In this document: piece by piece, positions 45,484 through 58,573 of the stretch
Layout: the number at the start of each line of letters is the position of its first letter
How positions within the stretch are numbered: position 1 is the first letter of the stretch
From: Papaver somniferum
Lineage: Eukaryota > Streptophyta > Magnoliopsida > Ranunculales > Papaveraceae
Assembly: GCF_003573695.1 (NCBI RefSeq)
Contig: NC_039368.1
Span: 80,056,374 to 80,120,373 of the forward strand
DNA: 64,000 bases
Direction of reading: 5' to 3'
Translations under genes and position numbers: made by a program
Notes under the pieces: model-generated
Seen by the model: the letters and a program-made list of their open reading frames with translations, nothing else
The model's database searches: none
What the model was told of the DNA's origin: nothing

Positions 45484-47040
45484 TGATGAGCACGACAGTA
45501 CGACGCATTTTCACCCATAAATACATTAGCTGGGACTCATTTTATCACTAATAAACTTGTTTGTAGGTGTTTTTGTGAAATAATCTCTTATGGATAAAGT
45601 TGCTCGAATAGTGGTTTTTGTACCCCGGAGGACATATGTTATTCGGACTCTCAGTTTTGGATAAGGGGCACCTCAATTATTAAGAGGTACCTCAACGGAT
45701 AAGGGGAACCTTCTTTACTATTCACACCCCAGACACCCCATCTGTTAAAGGCATCCACGTTTTGGATAGGGGCGCCCTTCATCTTCTTCCTTTGAAAATT
45801 GAAATGGCGGGAAAATGGCTATTCGTCTACATAATTTTTGAAGAGATCTGTGGCGAGTTTTGTGGAGAATTAATCTCGGGTTTGAACTGTAAACAACCTG
45901 TTTCATTCAAACAGGGCTGGTAAATTAATTGGATTCGATAAAATTGGGCTGCAACGTGCAACATGCACGTATATTTTGTGAGAAACATACTCGGATTTCA
46001 GCTGAAAGATACGTGAAGTTTTATTGCATATTCTCACGGGATTTGAACATATATTATGTGCTCACTATGTACACACATCTTTCACGTATTTGAAGAAGCA
46101 AAACTCGGTTATATTTGGTGTATCCTCTAAAACAGGGAAGAAAATATTTTTTGTGAGTCATCTGCTTTATATTTGGAAGGTAAGATTGTGGAATGACCGA
46201 GTTTCTCTCAATCAAGATTCGTGTTTCAACCAATCTGGAGTGTGCCAGCGCAAGAGAATGCGTGAAGAGAAGAAAAATAGGAAAGACATATTCCCGTATC
46301 TGCAGAAAATTGAAGGGAGAATTATACGGAGTTATTGCAGAAGATTTGGTGTTGTTGGGTATATAAATGATTCCTGAGAGCAGAGAAGGGGGATCGAGTG
46401 ACTGGGGAGAAGAACAGAGGGTTGCAGAGAATATTTTTCCGCTGCTGCAGAAAAGAAGAAGAAGAAGAACAAACTACGCTTGTAGTTTGTCGTTTAAAAC
46501 CGTCACTGTTTCTACCTGGAACAACAGTTTTCTGCGATAGATAAAAACAATAGTTTTCTGTAATATTCATTGCAACAGTTTTGTAACAGCTTTACAGCGT
46601 TGCGGAACTCAGTTTTCTTATCTCTTCACCTCTTGTAAGCACTTTTGAGCAATAAAAATGAATTTTGAGCGTGTCTATAATATGAGGAGTTAAACCCCTA
46701 CTCTGGGTCGACGGATGAATCCGAATTTCATACATGGGTGAATTTATTTTATTCTCTATATGACTTTTACACTAATTAAAATTGATTTATGATTTGAATT
46801 AATTGGTTGTCATTTGATTTGATGGGTCATGCTTGCTTGGATGTTTTGATGTCCCATACTTAGGATTTAAAACTAATCTTTTGAGAATCTACCTTGGCAA
46901 AAATAAGAGTCCATGTTTTTATTTATTGAGATATAATTGCTGAAGAATAAATAATTGAACCTTATGATATGAATTCGGTGAACTCCTAGTCCCAGTAACT
47001 CTCGTTTTTATTAAATCTACACAAGTCTTAGAGCTCGAAC
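45484..47040 (+). repeat. 3' LTR of the inverted-repeat element
   Basis: Starts TGATGAGCACGA. It shares with the LTRs at 13.9 and 23.5 kb CGGAGGACA-ATGTTATTCGGACTCTCAGTTTTGGATAAGGGGCACC-type blocks, a TATA box, and a late ATGAGGAGTTAAACCCCTACT segment. The right end is unclear: similarity fades near 47040, after CACAAGTCTTAGAGCTCGAAC. Confidence 0.7.
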
Positions 47041-47439
47041 CATGTAAGACACTGGAGGAGAGTTCTTACTTGAACTTTCGCTTAATATATATCCTTCTTG
47101 GGGGATGTGGCTGCAGAAATTGAGGTAACGAATTTGTTAGTTAGTCGTTTTCATGTTTAAGAAAATCCTGTTTATATTGAATATATTTTTCTTTTCCTTA
47201 ACAAAATTTCGGTACAGTTGATATGTTCCATTATGTTGTGTATGGATGTTTATATGTGATTCAATTTTTTCTGGTTAAGAAAAACTGTGTCAATTTATTT
47301 GGCTTATTGTTTGGTATCTTTTTATTGTTGGTTATCAAGTGTTTTTGCTTAACTAAATTCGGTGCAATTGTGGTATTGTAATGTATATATTTGTTTCAAT
47401 TCCTTCCGGTTAAGAACATTTTTTTTTGCTGAATCACAT
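47041..47439 (+). other. Probable SIRE-like internal sequence
   Basis: Non-coding AT-rich sequence with repeated CGGTTAAGAA and GGTTATCAAGTG words, which look like the post-pol spacer of a Copia SIRE/Maximus element. It appears to continue beyond the LINE insertion at 49.6 kb. No gene. Confidence 0.35.
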
Positions 47440-47551
47440 TTTTTTTATTAATTGAAAAAAAAAGAGTTATACAAAATAAAGCAACACAAAAATGGGATTA
47501 CAGAAGGACTAAAAACTAAGAAATGAATCTGAACTTAAAGGGGAGCAACAA

Positions 47552-48442
47552 TTAGCAGAATCTGTAATATGGTGTGTCTGGCATTTCAATTATATTCAAA
47601 AATTGAGGTCTTCTTGAGTGAAAAATTATTTCTCCTGCTACTAATGTGGCACCCTTCTTTTCTAGTAAGTTAGAAGAGAAGTTGATTTCCATGTAACAGT
47701 GTTGAAGTACTACATCTTCAAATTGTTTAATAACATTCTGACATCTTGTCCTGACATACCAAGGCACTCTTTTACTGTCAGATAGATTAATAACAGGTTT
47801 AGAGTCTGATGTTATAATGACTTTCTTGAGTTGCAGAGAGATAGCCCATTCTAGTGCACATAGAACAACATAAATTTCTACAATGAAATTAGTTGCTATC
47901 CCCACTCCACCTGATAGTGTACCAATTACCTGAAAATTACTATCTCTAGCTAATACTCCAAATCCTGTATTTCCAAGATTGCCAAATGAAGCACCATCAC
48001 AGCAGAATAATATGTAATCTTCTTTAGGAGGATACCAAAATAATTCTTTAATGCACATGAATTTAATATACCTGGTACCCAGTTTGAAGAAGGATATAAT
48101 CTGAGAATCATAGTTTTGTCCCCATCTATTGCCTTTCATTCTACCACCTCCTTCATGCACCATTTGATAGATTTTTCTTTTAAAGCTGTTATTAGGTCTT
48201 CCTTCCTCAAATAATATTGTATTCCTTTGGAACCGTAATTCTCTCATTGTAGCACATGCTGCTGTAATCTAGAATTCCTTTATCAAAAGGCTTTGATTCC
48301 TTACTGCTTTACAGATATCACTGAAGGATAATGGTCTGGGAAAGGTAAAAATAACACACAGCCATTCCCAAATTTGTACACTGAAATTACACTTCCATAA
48401 TATATGCTCCATGATGTCCTGTTCTGCAACACACACACAACA
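47552..48442 (-). pseudogene. LINE ORF2 remnant: zinc-binding linker and RNase H
   Basis: After the stop at 48443 the same frame continues with the CC-x(n)-H-x(n)-C zinc-binding segment, then a further stop near 48270, then RNase H (48247-47552). Catalytic residues are visible as FCCDGAS, EIYVVLCALEWA and ITSDSKPVI. The C-terminal HxxxxxNxxAD segment is degraded. RNase H removes the RNA strand during LINE cDNA synthesis. Confidence 0.85.
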
Positions 48443-49608
48443 TCAAGATGGCATTTCATAACCCTGCCTCCTCATAGTTTCATCATCAACATATATACCT
48501 TGTATGAGATTCCAAAAATTGCAGGCTATATTAGGATGTAAAAATGATTTCCATATAACATATGGCCATGCAAGTTTATGTTCTTTCAATCTTATTCTTT
48601 CAACTGCCATTGCTGTGGTGAATTGACCATTTTCATTTCCACACCATACCATTGTATCAGTACCTTCCCATATATATGTCATTTTATCCATACTTATCAC
48701 AGATTGCATCTCTATAGGAATGTTCCATGTATTACCATTTAGAAGTTTTGCAACTTTCATTTGTAAGTTATTTTTCACAAAGTTTGTATAATCCAAATCA
48801 TTTTTAATAGGATGTGCATCAAACCATGTATCAAACCAGACTGATATATTTGTACCATCACCCAAACACCACCTAATGTCTTCTTTTAAAGAATTCCAAG
48901 CCCATTTTAATCCAGATACCACAGAAGATTGTCTCCAATTTCACACCATTGTCCTTGTTTATTTTTAAACTTAGATGCAAAGAATAAATCCCATTCATCC
49001 TTGGAATTAACTATCTTCCACATCATCTTCATCAACGGTGCCTTGTTAACACACTCTAATCTTCTGATTCCAAGACCACCCTCATTATAAGGAGTACACA
49101 CTCTTTTCCATGACAAAGTCTTATACTTTCTAGATTCACTGTCCCCAGACCATAAGAAGTTTCTTATCAATCTCTCACAAATTTTGATAACAAAAGCAGA
49201 CCATTTATAAATTTCCATATTGTATAGAGGAACACTGCATAAAACTGACTTAACAATTACAAGTCTTTCTGCAATTGATAATAGCTTCCCTTTCCATGTT
49301 GCTAGTTTTTTCTGAATTAGTTCAACCATTGGCCATACCATTGCAGAGGTTACTCTTCCAGCAGCTAATAATACTCCTAGGTATTTATCATGGAACTTAG
49401 ATAATTCCATATGAATCATTTCACAAATCTGCTGCTTCCTGGTTGAAGTAACACCATCTATAAAACATTTACTTTTTTCTTTATTTATCAGCAGCTGACC
49501 AGAACTGGCTTGGTAATTGTCTAGCAAAGTGAATAAGAAAATAATTGTGCTAGTCAATTTATTTTGGTTTGCATATATTGTTTGAGGCTTAAAAAAATAC
49601 ATGGCCAT
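48443..49608 (-). pseudogene. LINE ORF2 remnant: reverse transcriptase C-terminal part and zf-RVT linker
   Basis: The first frame (49608-48907) has SSGQLLINKEKS, YLGVLL, WKGKLLSIAERLVIVKSVL and GGLGIRRLE, the canonical post-FADD LINE motifs. A frame shift near 48915 leads into a second frame (48922-48443) with W-x-LGDGTNISVWFDTWF and WKSFLHPNIACNFWNLIQG, the zf-RVT linker start. An in-frame TGA at 48443 separates it from the CCVC...EQDIMEHILWKC zinc-binding residues that follow in the same frame. Confidence 0.85.
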
Positions 49609-49619
49609 TTATTTAGTCA

Positions 49620-50494
49620 ATTTGATTCTGAATTAGAGAAAGTAAGTTAATTTAATCTTAGTTAGACTTATCAGTTGGAGGATTTGTATTCTAGTATAAT
49701 CGAATGCCTTGACAAGAAAAGATAGTTAACTAACCTAGTGTTTGTCTTGTCTAAAGGGGAAGGTGTAAGTTATTGTATGAATTTTTAGAGGCTGATGAGA
49801 AACATAAAGTTAATTCTGATCTTTATTTTGGTCTTATCAAAACAAGCGATTGTGCATACGCAGTCGGTCCAACAAGGGAATTGAGTATCTTAGTCGAATT
49901 GTTGGATTATATGGAAAATTTCTTCGGGAAATTATTTCCTTGATAACATATTGAAACTAAATTACTTTTGTATTTTCGGTTTTAATATTAATTATCTAAA
50001 GTGGTATGTGAAACCTTCGTGCTTAATTCTTATAGGTTGTTTACAAGTCTTTTACATTTGTAAGATCCTTTCTGTTTGTCCTTTATTTTCTCGAACCTTT
50101 GTCATTTTGTGCAAAAAAGGGGGAGAAATATATAGAGTCAACAAGTGATTTTTAATCACTAGGAAATGAAAATTATGCTTAAACGTTATATCTAAAGAAA
50201 GAGTAAAGCATTGACTAATTAGGGGGAGAAACATATCATATTGTTTTGTAGTACTTCTTACTACAAAAGGGGAATAACAAATATGTTCGGATTGAATATT
50301 TACCTAGCTTACCTTTAGGGAGAGTAAAAGCTTTTGTTATTCAAATGTCAACAACGACATTTATTGATTGAATACATGCAGGTTATTGTGTTGTTGAAAC
50401 TTGGAATCAAGCGTATTTAAAATGAATTATTTTGTAATTTGTTTAATCCATATGTAATAAGATTTTTGTCACTAAAATTGACAAAGGGGGAGAT
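49620..50494 (+). mobile_element. SIRE-like Copia 3' internal region
   Basis: Non-coding sequence with repeated AAAAAAGGGGGAGAAA-like purine tracts (50116-50128 and 50220-50230). It ends with ACAAAGGGGGAGAT directly before an LTR start TGTTAGAG at 50495, the arrangement seen upstream of 3' LTRs in SIRE/Maximus Copia elements. Confidence 0.6.
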
Positions 50495-53003
50495 TGTTAG
50501 AGAATAGCTCGGTTGAACTCACCAAGCATTGGTATGTCAAGTTTGGTTGTCATATTATAGTATCAAAACTCATCTAGAGTCGCTTGATTAAATACTAGAG
50601 TCAATTTCGTTTAGGTTAAACTAGAGAGTCTAGGAATATTGACACATACAAGTATTACTCGGAAGACTTGAAGAATGTGAACAACTAATGAACTACAATG
50701 ACGACATCATCCTTCCACTTGATGTTAGTAATATTGACTCGATCTTGTTTCCATTCTTAACGTATCTTTCAAGTCGTTTTACATTGAAAACATAACATGC
50801 AAAGCTATATTTATGACATTCTAGTGACTAGACTTGGTCATAACATTATAATCGAAAAATCAAGGAATTATATTGAATTACGAAGTATAAATATTATCTT
50901 TTGAACTTCGAAAATACGACATCAACATAATCTATGTATAGTTACTTGATTATGTGTGGGATATAAGTGTCATTTCATCCTAGAAAACTATGTATCATTA
51001 CATTGGTTTAAGGAAGTAGATGTATGAACTTGTTTCATTATCGACAGGAAAATCATAAGTGTGTTGGTCCAGTTCTTCATTGAATAATATTTGGATGACC
51101 AATGAAATATAACAAGGTAGAACCGATCTTAACTTATGTTGAGAATCAAGGTATAAGCGATCATAGCCTATATTGTGTGACAAGGTATAACCGATCCTAA
51201 CTAGTTTCGGGAATCAAGTTACAACCGATCATAACCTATATCCAGTGACATGGTGTAACCGGCTCTTACGAGTTTTGGAAAGCATGGTGTAACCGGTCAC
51301 AACCTACATTGGGAAGCATGGTGTAATCGATCACAAAATAAATTGAGAAGCATGGTATAACCGGTCACAACCTATATTGGAGTCATGGTATAACCGATCC
51401 CAAGAGAAAAACCGAGTTTCCAATATTCACATATTTCACTATGTTGTGTGTGAATTCAGAATTAGGGTTTGCTAAGATAGTAAACTTCTAGATGTCTGCA
51501 TTATTTGAACATGTGCATAACTCTTATCATTAACTGTTTAAAAGTATTCCTTAATGCTCAAGGTGATCCCAAACTGTAATATAGAAAAGCATTTAATTAT
51601 GATTTTCGAATATATATGTTTTAGTTACCAACAACTAACGCATATCCTTTAGAAAATAATTATTAGTTAATGTTCTAAACTAATAATAGAAATTTTCCAA
51701 GAGAGATTTTGGAAACTATTTTTTGAAATTTATTGAAAATGGGAAAACTAAAATTAGTTACTTTAATGCATATCTTGTGAATATTTCAGTTTTGGAATTT
51801 CTTTTTTGTCCAAACATACCTGATCTAAAAATAATTGAGTTTGCATTTCTTGAAAACTATCTTAAGAGCCAGGCCAACTTCATTTTTGTTGTTTCTAATG
51901 GGGTCGTCTATCCGGAGAAGAAAGTACCATAATTAGGTGCAATCTCTTACGACCGCTCGTTTAAACACTCCAGTGGGATCAAGAAGCTCTACGAGTACCG
52001 TTGGTGGGAAACTAGATAATTGCATTGTTATTTTAGTTTTCGAATATTGATTTTATTGACTAACGGTTGTTAAAACTTTGATTTCTCCTAGTTTGATTAT
52101 TCTTGAGAGCCTTCTCTTCTAACAGAAGGGTCACTCAAACTAGATTAAAGTACCGACGGGATATTTAGAATTTTTGTTAAATATAAAGACATCTTATGAT
52201 AATTCATTGTTAACAGACTTCGTTATGTATGTGATTAATTATAAGAGGATTCAATTTTGTATTGTGCAGCTGTTTTGAGAAGGCATTTGAAGATTTGAAG
52301 ACAAGAATATTTTTCTTATTAGTTTTCGTATCTTGTAAATTTTGTGCACACATCTTGATCGACAGGGATCCGAATTAAATTAAATTTATGTAAACAGAAA
52401 GTCGTATTGATCTGAAACTATCATTTGGTGGTATTCTTCAATATTCGAATCTGAATCTAAGTTATTGATTCAGATTGATCTTACCTGACAAAGGAGTTTA
52501 TTGGATTAAACATAAGATCATTTGTCAACAACTCAAGAGATCTTTTACCAAATATTATTGAAGTGGTTACCAAGAAGTTTCATTCCTTTGTTGTTTATAA
52601 TACGATCAAAAGGAGTAAAGAAACTTGAGATGGTGATTTCTATCTTGAGATTCACGTGCGTGACCAAAAGGTCGAAGACGCAGGGATATTGAGGAACTAA
52701 GTAACTAGGGGTAGTTTACTTGGTCCAAAATATACGAAGTTGGCTTTGTTCTTTATATAGAGGTTTAATTCTGATATTATTAAAAACTGGACAAGGACCT
52801 GGGGTTTTTCTGCATTTACGGTTTCCTCGTTAGCTAAATCTTGTTGTTTCATTTACTTTACTTCTGCATTATAACTGTCTTATTATAATAAAGTAAATTA
52901 CACTTGTGGGTTAATCCTAATCACTTGACTTTGATACCATAGTCAATCGGTCTTGTACTGTAACTATTGTCAAGTGAATATCAAGTTGTTGTATTTTTTC
53001 TAC
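50495..53003 (+). mobile_element. SIRE-like LTR, left arm of an inverted pair
   Basis: It starts TGTTAGAGAATAGCTCGG. The segment 50495-50720 matches the reverse complement of 59780-59985, and 51115-51620 matches the reverse complement of 57905-58335. The two LTR copies are therefore tail to tail, with a CACTA element inserted at 53003. A 69-codon frame at 51723-51932 is not recognised. Confidence 0.6.
51110..51400 (+). repeat. Tandem repeat ATGGTATAACCGATC, about 38 bp, 8 copies
   Basis: Units read CATGGTATAACCGATCCTAACCTATATTGGGAG with variants. Their complement (GGATCGGTTxTACCATG) forms the array at 58085-58335. Confidence 0.85.
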
Positions 53004-56000
53004 CACTAGTGGAAAATAGCAGTTTCGCGACCGTCAAAGCCAGTAGTAGATACGAGTTAAATGACTCTCTTTGGAGGTCGGGGAAAGGGTCGCTGTTTGA
53101 GCGTCTTTTTCATCTATGACTAGGCCATGGGGGTCGTGGAACAACTTGCATCAATGACCGATTCTAACAGTTGAAGGGTTCAGGCTGACCATTGTCGGAC
53201 ATAGATATACATTTTAATATAAAAAAAAATGATTCAGAATTGGCTAATGCCTACACTGAATCTGTCATGACTGACCAAATCTCAAAATGAAACTCAAATG
53301 AGAATTCAAATCAAACCTGCACTCATACATCCAAATAATCCTTCCATTTCACATTCATTGATTCACTAGGTTCAAAATTACAAAAAAAAAGATGTAACTC
53401 TTTATTAACATTTGAATCCAGTTTACACTTGGGAAAAAAACAAGCAAAACTCCTAACAAAGTAAGAATGATGATGCTTTCTTACAATGAGTGCAAACTAA
53501 TCAAGATGACCATGTAGGCTTCAATGTTTCCTTGCTGAAGCCGCCTCACAAACTCTAGATCGACATGTTTGTCTCCCTACTCGCTTCAAATCTGAACTAC
53601 CTGGAAAAGAAACAATAATGACAACGAGTCAAGTCTATTTTTTCCTGTCATAAACATACAAAGAAGGAAAACCACCATGCATCAACACCAACGAAACAGA
53701 GAAAAACATAACCAATAGCTCTACAACAAACCTACATTAACATCTCGACTGAAGTGAATTCAAATACCGGCCCCAAGAAAATGTATTATAGACAAGCTCC
53801 CAAGATAATGTCTGTCCTGAGGTAGTAATATACTTACCACCATATACAAGATCTTTGTACCTAATTAAACAACAAAAATGGAAGTACATAAAAGAAAACT
53901 TAAACAGAAGATTACATAAATATATATTTCTTGCGAAAACAGGGAAACTGCATGATGCGAGGGAAAATAAAGAATACAAGTATGCAGCTAGTGCATTTGT
54001 TGAAGTGGGGTAACTTAAAAAAACATTTAGCTATACCAATAATCATGTGATTTCGTAAGAGTTCAACGACATTTAGCTAGTTGAATAATATAATTGACTT
54101 GGCCATAGAAAATCTAGGAACACAACAAAATGCAACACGGGAGTTAGAGAATGATATAGACCCACAAGCTTATTTCACCAATTATTGGGTCCAACGACCT
54201 TGTTGAATTATCTTCTGCAAAGAGCTGTCGGCTCATTGAGAAGTTTGCAACGTGATAAAGATATCTTGTTGAATTGATCCTACAAATAGCTGTCAGCTCC
54301 CTCAGAACCTGATCCGATTGCTTTTATATGACATTGCAAAATGTGCCATATGGGTCTGTGTAGTATCTGCAAACATAGCCTTCCAGTTTACAAGTTGTTT
54401 AAAACAAATACTGATCTGAGTGTGCTAAACCAGCAAATGCAAGAGCAATATTTGGCAGGCCATCCTAATTCCTAACTGGCCTTGCAGTAAATAAATCAAT
54501 GACACCCATACTTTACAACCAACTAAGATTTCTAGTTTAAATCAATGACACCAAGTTTAATTATCGACACATTTATAGATCATTATCAGTAAAGGATTTT
54601 CCTTATATCCAAGCTAAAGTTTTACCTGGTAGAGAGCATGGCTTAGATCTTGCCTTGCCTTGTTGTATGTAATTGTTGTTCTAATGCAAAATGTGATAGC
54701 ATGATCCCACTCCTATAAAGACAAAACAAAAATTGAAATTACAAAATTGACAAAACAAAAAACTTAGAAATTTTAAATTCTACTAATACCAGCGTTAGAA
54801 GCTACAATAAGTAACAAGATTAACGTATCTCACCTTATTTTATTTTTCACAGCCATAATATAAGTGGATCCCCAGCCACATGACATTTTCCCAAATCCTG
54901 AGTAACAAAATAACAAGAAATCCAACTTTCAGAATTCAGACCCTTTAGAATTTCTAGTTTGTCACTGTATATCATTAGCTATTAGGTGAGTGTAAACGAG
55001 GCGTGAAGTACAAGCAACACAGCAAGGGAAAGAGTTGGAAACCACATTTTTAATAAGAAAAGGCAAATACAAACACTAAAAATAGTCAACCAACACCAGT
55101 AACTACCATTCAAACTACATTTCTTTTTAACATGCTCAACTAATTATCAAGCCTTAAATTAGAACCAGTACAAATTTTTGGGTTGATGTCATATTCTGGT
55201 GAACAACAAGAACAAGCAAAATAATGTCCATGTAGGAAGTTCACAACTTGACTAAATTAGTTCAGAAGTAATAGTTAAGATGGGAAACATAGTAGGTACC
55301 ATGTACCCTTAAACAAAATTTTTTTGACATCCATACTAGCCCTGCAACAGTTTGAAATATAGTCAAAATATACATACAAAGGAATCCAGCAATGTCCATA
55401 ATAGAAGATGTCACAGTAGGCGGATACCAGCCACCGTTATCAAACAAAAAGTTGTTATCTTGGGCGACTCTGCAGCAACAATTACAACAGAAGAAGTCTC
55501 ATCCCCAGATTTTCGATCTTAAAGCTCAGCCAACTCTACAAGAGAAAAAAATAGTTCACAAAGGAGAGTGTTAAAATTGAAAACAGAAACAAACCCAAAA
55601 AATAAAGAACCAAATGTATCTACCTTATCTTAGCAGGCGGATGTTCAACTTCGGATATTTTCAGTTTAGTAGCACCATCATAATTGTCACATGACCGATA
55701 CCATAAACAAATTTGTCAAATCCAACAGGTCCATGTGAAAGACCAATAAATCCACTCGCAATCTCTTCTTAACATAAGATTTCCTTTCTCCAATATCACT
55801 ACAAACCAATTACCAACAATTATCAGAGCATCAAACCACTATTAATTTCACAACATATTAATTTATATGATTTGATCTTTAAAACAAGGTCTAAGCCAAA
55901 CTCTCCACCATTTTCAACCAAACTTTCACTACTACCACTATCACCAACTAAAAGGGAAACCGAAAATTAACCATTTGTATAAACATTACTTTGGAATTGT

Positions 56001-57678
56001 TTCTTCCATCCTTGGTTGTCGATCATAGATGCCTTCCATCTTCCCTTATAGGTGGAATGTCATTGTATCCCTTTGAAACATAAAATTGCAAGATAATTAG
56101 TAAATAAACATGAAGATCGAAGTTGGTGATTGTGAACGTATGTACCCTCATTCTTCAACCCACCTAATACTTCACTTTGTTCACCAGCTGGAATAACTGC
56201 AGTATTATGAATAGAGGCAACTATTAGTTTTGCAACAAATTATAGACTTCAAATATTCAAAAACAGAACAAAATGAAAATCACTATTATTGAACTTGCTT
56301 TACTATCCCATGTCTCCACCTGCAATAAAATAAAATTCCCATAAACATAAACACTAAGAAAAAAAAAAAACAAAGATGAAACCCCTTATGGTTTATATGC
56401 AACAACAAAAAACTTACCAATTTGGAATAAAATCACCTTCCTACAAATCACATACCCATAACTCCAAACCCCAAATGGAAAATAAAAAAGATCTTACCAA
56501 TTTTTTTGTGTATGAAATTGAGGGAAAAAAGAAAACCCAAACTAGATCTTGAACCCAAGAAAGATCCTACCAAGTTTAGGACTGAAATCTGAGTAAATAA
56601 TACAAAACAAAACAAACCCTAGATTAGAAGTAGAATAGATAATGGAAACCTTAATTCATCAAAATCCAGATAAACACGAAATTGCTGAGACAAATTAAGA
56701 AAAATCCCTAAATGCCTATCAATTATAATTAGAGACCTTGGATTAAATCACGAGGACCAACTGCATGAAACTGGAAATTTCTTCACATAATCACTTGTAT
56801 ATGAACTCTGATTTCTTAACTGAGCTAAAAATATGAAGAAATTTTGAGTTTCAGTGGTGGAATATAGAAGATGAGAAAGCAGATATTAACCGAGAACGGA
56901 AGATTAATGGAAAATCAATCTGAAATTTCTGATTTCAGATCAAGAAATAATACTGGGGGGAAATCGAGTGAAACCAGAAACTGATAAGAAAAGAAATTAA
57001 AATCCGTGATGATGGAATTTTTTTTTTGAAAAACCCTAAGATAGTAAGAATCTGGAAGTGAGAATACCTTCAGACCGAGCAGATCGGCATAATTTCTACT
57101 CCATCTGCTATCAAATTTGAGAAACTTGCACCAACAGAGATGCAGCGAAAGATTATGGAGTTCGTAGAGAATAAAAAAGAAAAGAAAATCAAACTTGAAA
57201 CCTGACAGTACCAGATGAAGTTTGCAGAATCAAACCCAAACTCACTGTAACTGCACGAAATTGAGAGATACAGAGATATGGTGGTGAAGTTTGTAGAAGA
57301 ACTTGGTTTTAGTGGTGGAGTTCGATCTGGTTTTTTGTGGTGCCTCGAGAGACAGAGGAAGAGAGATGCGAAGAAGTGTTTTGGTGCTTCTACGAATGGA
57401 GAGAGATATGTAAGTGATATCTTCTTGATAATAACAAAGCCTCTCCATCTAAATCCATCCATTAATCTAGTATGATAATCGTGACCATAGAAATTAAAAA
57501 TACTAAAACTATGTTCACCCGTCAAGGAATGAGTAGTCAAAGAGGGGTAGAATAGTAAACATATAACGACTGGTTTTAACGCTTGACTAAATGTGAGACG
57601 GTCTTGACCGGTCCAAGGTGGGTTGACCGCTAGCGAGGGTCGTGGATGTGGGTTGAAAAAACCCCATTTCCACTAGTG
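53004..57678. mobile_element. CACTA (En/Spm-like) transposon, non-autonomous
   Basis: It begins CACTAGTGGAAA at 53004 and ends TTTCCACTAGTG at 57678, a 12-bp perfect terminal inverted repeat. It is flanked by the 3-bp target duplication TAC (53001-53003 and 57679-57681). Both are diagnostic of CACTA elements. Subterminal sequence is richer in GACC/GGTC words (GGGTCGTGG, GACCGTC, GGTTGACCG). No transposase motif was seen on either strand. The minus strand has leader-like pyrimidine-rich sequence from 57.4 kb and several exon-like pieces, so it may have captured host sequence. Confidence 0.9.
54626..54712 (-). other. Exon-like segment inside the CACTA element
   Basis: An 87-nt minus-strand segment is open in one frame (29 codons, beginning EWDHAITFCIRTT and ending DLSHALYQ). 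It is bounded by a TTTATAG acceptor and a CAG|GTAAAAC donor, phase 0 on both sides. I do not recognise the protein. A further minus-strand piece (MFDNGGWYPPTV..., 55447-55262) and a short one near 56040 (MEGIYDRQPRMEETIPK) may be other exons of the same captured or transposon gene. Confidence 0.35.
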
Positions 57679-58084
57679 TACTATTGTCCATAGACGATCA
57701 CACTTGGATAAGACTTATAGGGTATTTGGGTATCCTCGTCTTTTCACATATTTCAACAAATATCTAACCTGTAATTCTGAAATCTCTCTTATAAAATATG
57801 TAATATTAATTTAGCACTCAATTAACATAGTTTTTCTACAGATATGTTTTGATTGCTGGAAAATCAATAACATATAATTTGAAAATCTTAACTAAAAGAC
57901 TCTCCACTATTTCGGTTTGGGATTACCTTGAGTATCAAGGAATATATTTGAACAATCAAAGATAAGAATTATGTACATGTTCAAATTATGTCAAAATCTT
58001 GAAATTTCCTATATAGAAAACCCTAATTCCAAACTCACACAAAACCGTAAAGTAATATGTGAATGTTGAAAATAGGTTTTGCTA

Positions 58085-58335
58085 TTAGGATCAGTTCTAC
58101 CATGAATTCCAACATAGTTTAGGATCGGTTCTACCATGACTCTTAATATATGTATGGATCGGTTCTACCATGGATGCTAGCAAAATATAGGATCCGTTCT
58201 ACCAAGTCTCTCAATATAGGTAGATATTGGTTTTACCTTGACTCCCAATAAAAGTTTGGATGAGTTCTACGAAGTATCCCAAGATAAGTAGGGATCAGTT
58301 CTACCTTGACTCTCAACATAAGTTAAGATCTGTCT
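58085..58335 (-). repeat. Tandem repeat GGATCGGTTCTACCATG, about 37 bp, 7 copies
   Basis: Inverted counterpart of the array at 51110-51400, with units such as TAGGATCGGTTCTACCATGACTCTTAATATA. Confidence 0.85.
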
Positions 58336-58573
58336 CAAAATCGCAAATCTCTCTTAGCTATATGAACCAGAACCCCCTTTACCGACAGTTAACCTTGGTG
58401 AAGAGATGGTCGACGACGGGATTTTAAGGAAGATGCAAAGAAATTTAGGTCGCTGTTTTGAAGAGAGGAAGGGGATTGATGGACTAGACCTAGTTTCTGG
58501 TAGGTTATGACCTAACACATATTTACGAACCCTTCTGTTTAGATAAGAGCTTCCTAAAAGTGGAATCCCCTTA

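Larger units (their letters stand above)
43315..47040. mobile_element. Inverted-repeat copy of a TGATGAGC-type LTR retrotransposon
   Basis: The left arm 43315-44243 is the reverse complement of 45361-46290. Each arm holds the first part of an LTR (TGATGAGCAC..., starting at 44121 on minus and 45484 on plus), a polypurine-like tract (AAGTGTGGGGGAATT) and the GACCAGCTGTGTAGCGGG repeats. The right LTR continues on plus to about 47040, with a TATA box at 46360-46367. Between the arms lies a 1.1-kb segment with one ORF. The left arm appears to be a second, inverted 3' end in place of the normal 5' end. Related to the TGATA family by landmarks and protein. Confidence 0.8.
47440..49608 (-). mobile_element. 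5'-truncated LINE (L1 type)
   Basis: The 3' half of a LINE on the minus strand: the end of reverse transcriptase, the zinc-binding linker and RNase H, with an A-rich 3' end (complement of the T runs at 47440-47460). The 5' truncation falls just at the FADD box of the reverse transcriptase, a common result of incomplete target-primed reverse transcription. A possible imperfect target duplication involves CTGAAT near 47427 and 49630. It interrupts a SIRE-like Copia interior. Confidence 0.85.

Noticed and set aside
57070..57540. A 156-codon minus-strand protein at the right end of the CACTA element
   Set aside because: Composition (Ser/Phe/Leu, pyrimidine-rich) fits an untranslated leader; the overlapping opposite frame at 57278-57475 is no better supported.
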